The translations under genes were made by a program, and so were the position numbers. Shown here in pieces: positions 9,264-16,673 of a stretch of 64,000 nt of DNA (position 1 is its first letter; each line of letters begins with the position of its first letter). Under the pieces are notes generated by a model, which did not search any database, was not told where the DNA came from, and saw only the letters and a list, made by a program, of their open reading frames with translations. Origin of the DNA: Dyadobacter sp. CY261 (GTDB taxonomy: Bacteria > Bacteroidota > Bacteroidia > Cytophagales > Spirosomataceae); the NCBI RefSeq assembly GCF_021440085.1, contig NZ_JAKCPW010000016.1:1-64000 (forward strand). The letters run 5' to 3'.

Positions 9264-9628
9264 AATCGTTCATAACCATCGGCCTTCTAATATTGTCCAA
9301 TGCCTTCATGACAATGGCGTGGTACGGGCATTTGAAATTCAAGGAGCTGAATTGGTTTAGCAAACTGGGACTGTTTTCCATTATTCTCATAAGCTGGGGA
9401 ATAGCCCTGTTTGAATATTGTTTCCAGGTTCCTGCCAACAGGATCGGTTTTAAGGAAAATGGAGGGCCATTTTCGCTCGTTGAACTGAAAGTGATCCAGG
9501 AAGTAATAACGCTGGTTATTTTTACGATTTTTACACTGGTCTTCTTCAAAACGGAAACCTTTCGTTGGAACCACTTCGTCGGGTTTCTCTTTCTGATACT
9601 CGCAGTTTACTTTATATTCAAAAAATAA
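9260..9628 (+). CDS. DUF486 family membrane protein (DMT-like)
   Basis: A 122-residue protein with four predicted membrane helices, of the DUF486 family (drug/metabolite-transporter-like). Recognisable segments are NAFMTMAWYGHLKF and WGIALFEYCFQVPANRIG, the latter highly conserved in the family. Function unknown. The gene starts inside the last codons of the nucleoside permease, and its TAA stop lies inside the left arm of a strong hairpin that ends the operon. Confidence 0.88.
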   Translation: MKSFITIGLLILSNAFMTMAWYGHLKFKELNWFSKLGLFSIILISWGIALFEYCFQVPANRIGFKENGGPFSLVELKVIQEVITLVIFTIFTLVFFKTETFRWNHFVGFLFLILAVYFIFKK

Positions 9629-9670
9629 GCAAATGGCCTGCAAGCGAAACTTGCAGGCCATTTGCTTATT
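9624..9670. terminator. Perfect 21-bp hairpin between convergent genes
   Basis: Arms 9624-9644 and 9650-9670 are perfectly complementary over 21 bases with a five-base CGAAA loop. The stem is GC-rich in its middle and AT-rich at both feet, so it can end transcription from both the DUF486 operon and the convergent RNA-binding protein gene. It includes the DUF486 stop codon. Confidence 0.85.
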
Positions 9671-9676
9671 GATTTA

Positions 9677-10390
9677 TCACCAATCGTCGTCGTCGTTAAT
9701 GCGGCGACCGTAATCTTTCGATCCGCCTCCGCCTTTTTTGTTGTAGCGGTCTTCGACTTTGGGTCTGCCCCCCTGGTTACGGTTATGGTCGCGGTCGTGG
9801 TGTCCCTTATCGCGTTGTTTGTCCGCACTTCGGAAGTTACTTCCACCAACACCACCCGCGAATCCGCGATCAGGTAGACTGCTCCGGTCGCCCGGCACGC
9901 GACCAGCGGGGCTACGGGTAGCCGGGTTGCGTGCAGCCGGGTTAGCGGCAGTTTTAGCTGATGCATCGTCATCATCCGGTTCGTCGTCGTCCAGTGATGC
10001 GGGCTTGGTGTAATCCCGCCCGGTATTTCTGTCTTCTGTCTGATATCCACCTCGGTTGCCTGTCGTGTCGTTACCGGTCGGTCTTGGCCGGTTAAAGCCC
10101 CCCCCGTTACGAGTATCCGGCCGGGGAGCGCTATTGTCGCCTCTGGGTTCTCTCTTTTGGGATTCATTCACAACCAGTGGTCGGCCGTACATGTCCGCCC
10201 CATTTAATGCATTAATGGCGGCCCTGGCCTCCACTTCATCGGGCATTTCTACAAACCCGAAACCTTTGCTTTGACGCGTGATCTTGTCAATGATGATTTT
10301 CGCCGAGTTCACTTTGCCATACTTTTCGAAAGCTTCACGCAGCTCGCTTTCTCTTAACTTAAAAGAAAGACTCCCAACAAAAATGTCCAT
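9677..10390 (-). CDS. RNA-binding protein with one RRM and a disordered Arg/Gly/Asp-rich tail
   Basis: A 237-residue protein. Residues 1-80 form one RRM with RNP2 (IFVGSLSF) and RNP1 (SKGFGFVEM), like small bacterial RNA-binding proteins related to cyanobacterial Rbps, which are often cold-induced. The remaining ~155 residues are low in complexity, with Arg, Gly, Asn, Asp and Pro, and include GNRGGYQTEDRN, DDDEPDDDDA and a final GRRINDDDDW. The tail is far longer than in typical ~90-130-residue family members and suggests a multivalent, possibly condensate-forming protein (inference). The start at 10390 fits the conserved MDIFVG. Confidence 0.9.
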   Translation of the reverse strand: MDIFVGSLSFKLRESELREAFEKYGKVNSAKIIIDKITRQSKGFGFVEMPDEVEARAAINALNGADMYGRPLVVNESQKREPRGDNSAPRPDTRNGGGFNRPRPTGNDTTGNRGGYQTEDRNTGRDYTKPASLDDDEPDDDDASAKTAANPAARNPATRSPAGRVPGDRSSLPDRGFAGGVGGSNFRSADKQRDKGHHDRDHNRNQGGRPKVEDRYNKKGGGGSKDYGRRINDDDDW

Positions 10391-10432
10391 GAAACGCCTT
10401 GTTTTTGATTGATTTAGATGTTATAAATATAT

Positions 10433-10604
10433 TTACTTTAGTTGATAAGCCACGACATTGTTTTTCCATGAAGGCTGGGACGTAGACAATCTTCATGGCA
10501 GCGTCGTAACCAATATTGGCAGAATTCGGGTTGTCTGCGCTAGCGTCGTGTAACTTTTCGGTAGTTCCGTCCGATTTTATATAATGAACCGCACCGGCCA
10601 GCAT
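10433..10604 (-). pseudogene. 3' remnant of an SMP-30/gluconolactonase-like propeller gene
   Basis: Reading from 10604, the frame gives GAVHYIKSDGTTEKLHD, then ANIGYDAAMKIVYVPAF, which resembles the last blade of SMP-30/NHL-type beta-propeller proteins. The frame then slips in a run of five A's (10461-10465); dropping one A continues it as NNVVAYQLK followed by TAA at 10433, the usual kind of ending for these proteins. An in-frame stop lies directly before the first Met, and nothing upstream encodes the rest of the propeller. It is therefore a truncated and frameshifted leftover. Family assignment is by pattern recall. Confidence 0.6.
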
Positions 10605-10684
10605 CTATTTTCATAGCAAGAGCCAAACCTGGCTTATTTACTTTTCTTGACCTTGATTTTCTGTTTATTATATCAAAGCTAAAT

Positions 10685-10720
10685 AAAATTGCCCAATCTG
10701 ATCCAAGAGGGCATTTTTTA
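10685..10720. terminator. Weak hairpin after the broken RES gene
   Basis: TGCCC at 10690-10694 can pair with GGGCA at 10709-10713, with A-rich and T-rich flanks. It sits just downstream of the RES toxin remnant on the minus strand and may be its old terminator. The stem is short. Confidence 0.35.
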
Positions 10721-10728
10721 ATTTTTTT

Positions 10729-11117
10729 CTATAATTTAAGCCTCTCGTCATAAATGAAATCCCTGATCGATTGGATAGCGTAGGTGGTTGCTTTGCGGAA
10801 GAGTGGGTTTAGCAGATAGTTGAATTCATCTTCCATAATCGCAGAGGGAATTTTAAAGATCCCGTAATCGGCCTTTCGAAGCAATACAGTGCCAAAATCC
10901 TTTGCCGAAGCGGGTGCAGGGGCGATTTTCCAGTCTCCGGGCAATGCATTTATGGGCAAGTCGAAGATGTATGCAGGGTCAATTTCAAAGGTAGTGATGC
11001 TCAGTGCCCGGGGAATATTGTCGATATTAACATTGGCGGTATACTTGAGTAAAGCCAGCGCCCGGCTTTCCGAAGCGTAAATGCATGGGGTGAGTTTATG
11101 ATTCTGTATACCATCAT
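10729..11117 (-). pseudogene. RES-domain toxin, inactivated by an internal deletion/frameshift
   Basis: From the ATG at 11117 or 11114 the sequence reads MMVYRIINSPHA, the usual beginning of RES toxins. From about 11088 the family continues in a different frame as TPCIYASESRALALLKY and runs to FIYDERLKL and the TAG at 10729. About 20 residues expected between these parts are missing, including the RWN segment with the conserved Arg that gives the family its name. RES toxins deplete NAD+; this copy should be dead. The original start overlaps the stop of the adjoining antitoxin gene, as is normal for such pairs. Confidence 0.75.
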
Positions 11118-11129
11118 GTATTAGGGCAT

Positions 11130-11637
11130 TTAAGAATAAACACCATAGTCGATCCGGCCGATCAGGTTCTTGACCTCTTCCCGGCCAAACTGATTATCCA
11201 GAAAATCAAAAGGGCGTTCGTTGCCCAGCGCCTGGTTGGGCCTGAAAATCCAATGGTTGAAGCGCTCAATGTCCTCAAAAACCTCATATCCGTAAGAATA
11301 GATATCAGCCAGACTGATGATTCTTTCGCTCAGTGCCTGATTGAATTTTTCATCCCCTTTTTTGTTGATCAGGGTTGCACGCGCCACCGACAATGCATTG
11401 GCCAGCTGATCATAATCCAGCCCCGTTTTGCCTTTAAAACGTTCAAAGTCATTCTTACTGATCCCTTTCCGGATCATATCGATCTTGAAAGCAGGTCATT
11501 TGGCTTTCAGGACGTTGCAGTGGAGATTTAAATATAATGCCGGGATTGTGCAGGGGTATGGGCCGCATAAGGCTCGTTGAAGGCCGTGTCGGGGGTTTCT
11601 TCCAATTCAGGGTAGTTTTTTAGTGTGTGTTTTTCAT
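11130..11637 (-). pseudogene. Xre/MbcA/ParS-type antitoxin (DUF2384), N-terminal part disrupted
   Basis: An open frame from 11477 to 11130 encodes 115 residues with a helix-turn-helix-like region (LDYDQLANALSVARATLINKK, with a RIISLADIYSYG segment) and the DUF2384 end (FDFLDNQFGREEVKNLIGRIDYGVYS), typical of antitoxins paired with RES toxins. The expected N-terminal part lies upstream out of frame: LKNYPELEETPDTAFNEPYAAH reads in another frame, starting near the ATG at 11637, where an extra AC in an (AC)n tract breaks it; a TGA just before the ORF breaks it again. The C-terminal domain could still be made from 11477, but the full gene is broken. Confidence 0.6.
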
Positions 11638-11725
11638 AGTTCAAAAAATTACTAATGTGAGTATAAGTTTATACTTATTTACAATAGTAAAAATGCCCCA
11701 CAAATTTGCAGGGCATTTCTTAATA

Positions 11726-14700
11726 TCATTTTTTCTTCTTTGTTTTTTTCTTATCGGTGTCAACGGGTTCCGGATTGGCTTTGGTCAGGTCCTTGATGCG
11801 GATGTTCCTGAATTTGAGCTCCGAACCGTGGCCCAGGAAGCCGAGATGTCCGCTGGTCCGTTTGAGGCCGGGATGCTCCTTATGATCGACGGTGCCGTTT
11901 TTGCTGGCTTCGGCCAGGTCGCCGTCTAGGATCACGGTACCATTCAGTGTTACCTTGATCTTCGAGCCTTGAACACGCACTTCTTCATAGTTCCATTCGC
12001 CAAGCGGTTTCAAGAAGCCTCTTTTAGCAGGAATAATGCCGTAGGCCGAGCCGTGGTATTGGTATTCGTGCAGGTCTTTGTAAATATCGGCGTCATTATC
12101 CAAGATCTGGATTTCTGTTCCTACGTATGCTGCGTCGCCTTCCATAGGTGTACGAATGCCCAATCCGTTATTAGCACCGGGCGTAAGCTGGAACTCGAAA
12201 CGGAAGTCGAAGTCGCTGTATTCGTCTTTGGTATAGAGGTTACCCGTGCCGCCTTTTTTAGGATCTACCACCAGTTCACCACCTTGAATGAAATAGTCGG
12301 TTTTGTTGCCCACCCATTCAAACATATTGGTACCGTCGAAGAGCACTTTAAAGCCATCCTTTTGTTCGGGTTCCGGTAATGCAAATTCGGGACGGGGTAT
12401 TTCGCGTACGAAAATGTCGCGATAATGGATTTCGTTTCCGTGTGCCTGCAATTCCAGCTGTTCTTTCGCAAAAATGGGCAGGTTACGATCCCAGTAATTT
12501 TCCAGCACTACGTTATCCACCACATTCTCGCCGTTCAGATCCACGGAAACACGGTCTCCGATCATGGTAATGTGGAAGGTATTCCATTCACCAATAGCAT
12601 TATCGGCCACTTTGGACGGTTTGCTAGGGTTTTTCTGATTATTATACAACCCACCGGAACCTACTTGCGCGCCCACTTTAACACGTGCAGTGTCCCAGAC
12701 CTGTACCTGTGGAGTACCACGCAGATAAATGCCTGCATCGCCGTCTTTCTGAATTTGCCAGTCGACGTACATTTCGAAGTCACCATATTGTTTTACGGTG
12801 CAAAGGTTGTCGCCGTGGCCGGAGAAAACCAGTTCGCCGTCTTTGGCAAACCAATCTTTAAATGCTGCTTCATCGGCCTTCTTTTGTTTGAAAGCCAGCG
12901 AATCGGCGCTCATTTTGGCGCGGGCAATTGGGTTTTGTACCAGACCTTTCCAGCCTGTCAGGTCTTTACCATTGAACAGCGGCACAAAGCCTTCTCCCGC
13001 AGGTAATTCAGCTAAATGCTTGCGGATGGATTCCCGCTGGTAATCGGCGTCTTGTCCTTTCAAAAGAGGCGCAGCTTTGGTCAGAAGCTCCCGGATTTCA
13101 GCGCTGTACAAGTTTTTGTTAGCCAATGCAATGCTCATGACGGCCTGTGCTGCGGCTTGCTGTGTACCAGCATTATCCAGGTATTTACCAGCCAGTAACA
13201 ACGAATTCAATGTCCGGTTTCTACCTAATTCTTTCAGGATAGCCTCTTTTTGAACATCAGTTTTTGCGATCGCCAACGCTTCGCGTAGCAAAATTACCTT
13301 ATTGGTGGCAGTTTTGCCGGATTTGGCGGTTGCAGCCACATAGCCGATCAATGCGGTATTGAAATCATCCGCATCCGAAGTGCTGCGGGCGATGATGAGC
13401 AATTCTTTCGCCGCGCTTGCGTCTGCCCAGGTGGAAAGTGCCGAGATAGCGGCTTTTTTCTTAGCTGCATCACCGCTTCCGTAAGCAGAAACCACCGAAG
13501 CCAATGCTTTTTTGCCACCGATGCTGGCCAGTATTGAGAGGTAATTGCCTTGTTTGTCGGACGGAGATGCGGCTGTTTGTTTCAAAATGGCCTCAGTCTG
13601 GCTGTTCGCGTCACCGCTTTCTTTGATGGCTGTGCTAATGGCCTGTTGCGTCGCGGCAACTTCCTCGGGAGCTGTTGTAGCGTTTAGCAGTGCATACAGC
13701 TGCGGCAAGTCATTACCGGTGGCCAGCGATTTCAATGCATTGAATGCCGATTTACGAACTTCCGGATTGGTACTTTTCAACTGGGCCGAAACAACTGGTA
13801 GTTTGGAGCTCGCTTCACGTGCAGCAAGCACGTCGATCAATGCAGATTGTGCAGGTGCTGGAACGGTTGGAATAGCCGTAGCAACCTGATCTACCAGTGA
13901 AGCTCCTTTGATCGTCAGCAAACTGCTTTTGACAGCCGCGATTTCCTCCGCATTGGCTGTTTTTAAAACAGAGATTAATTTAGCAACACTGCCGTCCTGC
14001 CCGATTTTTCCCGCTGCCCAGATTGCAGCCGTTTTTACCTTGCTATCCTTGGAAGACAGGGATTTTATTACAACTGGCAATGCATCCTTCGATCCCGCAT
14101 GGCCCAGCATCGTGATAATCTCGGCTTGTACGGTCGGATTCGCCTTTTTGAATGCATTTAGCCAAGGCGTAGTGCCGTCGGCCATCAGGTACTTTTGTCC
14201 CAATTTCAATGCGGCCGCACGGTATTGGGCATCGGTGCTTTGCAATGCACTAACCAGTACCGGTACGGATTCTCTTTTCTTGATATCCGAATAAATCTTC
14301 AATGCGGAAGAACGTGTAGCCGATTGCTTAGCCTCAGGCGTATTTTTGATCAACGCCAGTGCCGACTTTTCAGCAGCGGCTGCATTGCCATTGGCTGCAA
14401 GCTGTGCCAGATATTTTAGATAAACGGCGGTAGCATCTGTTACGTCATAACCATAAGCCGCTTTCTGCGCTGCTCCTGCCAGAATGGTTTCCGAAGAGGG
14501 GACACCGATTTCAGAAAGTGCATACAGACTGACTTTACGCAGTTTCAGATCATCGCTGGTTGCGGTTTTTTCAATGGCAGGCGCAGCCTCTTGATAATGG
14601 CTGCCGCCTAATGCCTCTGTAATCGCCAATTGAGCGCTGCCGCCGGCATTGTCCAATGCTTGCAGCAATGCAGCGCCGGCAGCCGGCGAGCCTATGCGTG

Positions 14701-15163
14701 ATAATGTACGTGCCGCGGGTTGGGAGAGTCTTTCATCCTTCAAATAACCTTTTAAGACCTCCACCGATTCATCCTTACCGACTGTTTGGAGCTGATAAAT
14801 GAGGAAGTTTTTGCTGTCCGGATCGGTGATTTTGGATAACGCTTCTCCATAAGCTTCTGCGGCATCTTTGCGCAATGCATCTTTGCCGGCCTGCGAAGCA
14901 TAATAGGTGAAGCCGCCCAGGGCATACTGTATTTTGGTATTGTCCCCTTTGCCAAGCGGCGTAAGCATCGAAGCGATCTGAACCAGGCCGGGCTTACCCA
15001 GCTGGGCGAGTTCCTCCATGTTTTTCTTCAATGCCGCCTCGTTTTGCGACGGGAATTTTGACAATACCGCCTTGACTTTTGCATCAAGCGAATTGTCAGT
15101 TTGGGCCATGAGCTGCGAGGAAGCCAGGCAGAAGGCCAGAATATGGTGTAATTGTTTTTTCAT
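11726..15163 (-). CDS. Exported HEAT-repeat protein with two C-terminal DUF1080 domains
   Basis: A 1145-residue secreted protein. It has a signal peptide (MKKQLHHILAFCLASSQLMAQ), a long helical solenoid of HEAT-type repeats (about residues 30-700, with repeated patterns such as AALPVVIKSLSSKDSKVKTAA), then two beta-jelly-roll DUF1080 domains starting at about 726 (VPLFNGKDLTGWKG) and 939 (KVLFDGTNMFEWVG). DUF1080 members include 3-keto-glycoside hydrolases, so a role in breaking down 3-keto sugars in the periplasm is likely, working with the Gfo/Idh-type oxidoreductase encoded 53 bases upstream. It ends in a Lys-rich tail. The HEAT part may hold partners or substrate. Confidence 0.85.
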   Translation of the reverse strand: MKKQLHHILAFCLASSQLMAQTDNSLDAKVKAVLSKFPSQNEAALKKNMEELAQLGKPGLVQIASMLTPLGKGDNTKIQYALGGFTYYASQAGKDALRKDAAEAYGEALSKITDPDSKNFLIYQLQTVGKDESVEVLKGYLKDERLSQPAARTLSRIGSPAAGAALLQALDNAGGSAQLAITEALGGSHYQEAAPAIEKTATSDDLKLRKVSLYALSEIGVPSSETILAGAAQKAAYGYDVTDATAVYLKYLAQLAANGNAAAAEKSALALIKNTPEAKQSATRSSALKIYSDIKKRESVPVLVSALQSTDAQYRAAALKLGQKYLMADGTTPWLNAFKKANPTVQAEIITMLGHAGSKDALPVVIKSLSSKDSKVKTAAIWAAGKIGQDGSVAKLISVLKTANAEEIAAVKSSLLTIKGASLVDQVATAIPTVPAPAQSALIDVLAAREASSKLPVVSAQLKSTNPEVRKSAFNALKSLATGNDLPQLYALLNATTAPEEVAATQQAISTAIKESGDANSQTEAILKQTAASPSDKQGNYLSILASIGGKKALASVVSAYGSGDAAKKKAAISALSTWADASAAKELLIIARSTSDADDFNTALIGYVAATAKSGKTATNKVILLREALAIAKTDVQKEAILKELGRNRTLNSLLLAGKYLDNAGTQQAAAQAVMSIALANKNLYSAEIRELLTKAAPLLKGQDADYQRESIRKHLAELPAGEGFVPLFNGKDLTGWKGLVQNPIARAKMSADSLAFKQKKADEAAFKDWFAKDGELVFSGHGDNLCTVKQYGDFEMYVDWQIQKDGDAGIYLRGTPQVQVWDTARVKVGAQVGSGGLYNNQKNPSKPSKVADNAIGEWNTFHITMIGDRVSVDLNGENVVDNVVLENYWDRNLPIFAKEQLELQAHGNEIHYRDIFVREIPRPEFALPEPEQKDGFKVLFDGTNMFEWVGNKTDYFIQGGELVVDPKKGGTGNLYTKDEYSDFDFRFEFQLTPGANNGLGIRTPMEGDAAYVGTEIQILDNDADIYKDLHEYQYHGSAYGIIPAKRGFLKPLGEWNYEEVRVQGSKIKVTLNGTVILDGDLAEASKNGTVDHKEHPGLKRTSGHLGFLGHGSELKFRNIRIKDLTKANPEPVDTDKKKTKKKK

Positions 15164-15216
15164 CGGAAATGCCGGTGCTACAAGCCTGGGGCCTGCAATA
15201 GCTAGCTTTTGAGTTC

Positions 15217-16506
15217 TTAAATGGTCCAGGGAGCGCGCATGGGTTGGTTGATCAGCCGGTTTGCACCTTCGTCGTCGATAAATTCCTGCTTGTCGGGATC
15301 ATATTTCAATGACCTGCCGAGACGCAAGGCGATGAGCCCCATGTTCACAATTGTGCAGGAACGGTGACCGTTTTCTTCGTTGAGTGCAAATTTCTTCCTG
15401 TTCTTAACGGCGTCCACGAAGTCGGTAACCTGTGGCTCCGGATCGGGGAATGCGGCGAGTTTCTTTTCCAGATCAGGAATATCTGATTTGAAATTTGGGT
15501 ACAATTTACCTTTTGGGCCTTCAATGTAAGCTACTTTTTCGTCTTTTGCCTCTCCATCGAGCACGATCTGGCAGCCATCGGCATAAGTGTAAGTAATACG
15601 GCGCCAGGTGCCGACAGCTTCGGTATGCTGCTGGGGCGCGTCCACTTCCACGCTTACCGGACTGGTATCGTCTTTGCCGAGGAAATATTGAATGGGGTCG
15701 ATGTAATGCTGGCCCATATCACCGAGGCCGCCGCCATCATAATCCCAGTAGCCGCGGAATGTCTGATGAACGCGGTGTTCACTGTATGGTTTGTAAGGTG
15801 CCGGTCCGAGCCACATATCATAGTCGAGCTCGGATGGTACCGGCTGAGGTGCATTATTTGTTTTACCTACCCAATAAAATTTCCAGTCGAAACCGGTATG
15901 CTTGCTGACAGTCACTTTCAAAGGCCATCCAAGCAATCCACTCTGAACCAGTTTTTTAATGGGTTTTACGGTTGTATTCATTCCATAGAAATTGCTTTCA
16001 AAGCGGAACCAGGTATTGAGACGGAAAACTCTTCCATGCTGCTGCACGGCTTCGACGAGACGTTTGCCTTCGCCGATTGTACGTGTCATCGGTTTTTCAC
16101 ACCAAACGTCCTTTCCTGCACGGGCGGCGTCGGCGGCGATAATGCCATGCCAGTGTGGCGGCGTAGCCACGTGTACAATGTCCACTTCCGGAAGCTGGAT
16201 CAGCTCGCGGTAATCGGAAAAGGTCTTAATGCCCTTATCCACCATATTCACCGCAATGTCAAGGTGCTTTTTGTCGACATCACACAATGCGACTACTTTG
16301 GTACCTGCGTAGGGGATGTGGCCTCGGCCCATGGAGCCGGTGCCGACGATGGCTTTTGTGAGCGTGTCGCTAGGGGCGAGGTAACCTTTTCCCAGCACAT
16401 GGCGGGGAACGATCGAAAACGTAGCCAGCGTAGCCAGCGAGCCTTTGATAAAGTTCCTCCGGGAGGCGCTCCTCCGGGAGCCGGAAGTTCCTTTCTCTTC
16501 TTTCAT
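15217..16506 (-). CDS. Tat-exported Gfo/Idh/MocA family oxidoreductase
   Basis: A 429-residue NAD(P)-dependent oxidoreductase of the Gfo/Idh/MocA family. The chosen start (16506) gives a twin-arginine signal, SRRNFIKGSLATLATFSIVP, preceded by a second SRR copy encoded by a duplicated CTCCGGGAG-type stretch on the plus strand. The nucleotide-binding part has IVGTGSMGRGHIPY and ALCDVD; VHVATPPHWH and CEKPMTRTIGEGK carry the conserved EKP Lys. The C-terminal region (DMGQHYIDPIQYFLG) is typical of the bacterial periplasmic subgroup. It probably oxidises a sugar or sugar derivative, with the DUF1080 protein acting on the keto product (inference from neighbours). Confidence 0.9.
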   Translation of the reverse strand: MKEEKGTSGSRRSASRRNFIKGSLATLATFSIVPRHVLGKGYLAPSDTLTKAIVGTGSMGRGHIPYAGTKVVALCDVDKKHLDIAVNMVDKGIKTFSDYRELIQLPEVDIVHVATPPHWHGIIAADAARAGKDVWCEKPMTRTIGEGKRLVEAVQQHGRVFRLNTWFRFESNFYGMNTTVKPIKKLVQSGLLGWPLKVTVSKHTGFDWKFYWVGKTNNAPQPVPSELDYDMWLGPAPYKPYSEHRVHQTFRGYWDYDGGGLGDMGQHYIDPIQYFLGKDDTSPVSVEVDAPQQHTEAVGTWRRITYTYADGCQIVLDGEAKDEKVAYIEGPKGKLYPNFKSDIPDLEKKLAAFPDPEPQVTDFVDAVKNRKKFALNEENGHRSCTIVNMGLIALRLGRSLKYDPDKQEFIDDEGANRLINQPMRAPWTI

Positions 16507-16548
16507 TAGGTTAAGGTTCTTTAGGAAATAAAATTGATTGCTAAGTGC

Positions 16549-16565
16549 TTGTGAAATTATCACAA
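16549..16565. promoter_or_regulatory. Palindromic operator candidate upstream of the oxidoreductase operon
   Basis: A 17-base inverted repeat, TTGTGA, five bases, TCACAA, lies 43 bases ahead of the Gfo/Idh start codon. It resembles a CRP-type half-site pair (TGTGA...TCACA) but with a five-base rather than six-base centre. The binding protein is unknown; carbon-source control of the sugar operon is a reasonable guess. Confidence 0.4.
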
Positions 16566-16673
16566 TATCAGGAATGCGCCAAAGCATTCCCAGCATTACC
16601 CCACATTAATGAGGCGAGGCTACGGAATAGACCCGAAAATCTGAAAAAAGTTACAATACGCGCTGCGTGCTCG

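Noticed and set aside
9607..10167. A 186-codon frame overlapping the RRM protein in another frame, rich in Thr and Arg
   Set aside because: Its repeats are caused by the low-complexity tail of the RRM gene read out of frame; it crosses the terminator hairpin.
15625..16509. A 294-codon open frame on the plus strand opposite the Gfo/Idh gene
   Set aside because: It lies fully antisense to a strongly conserved gene; its length results from the third-position bias of that gene, and its protein shows no family pattern.
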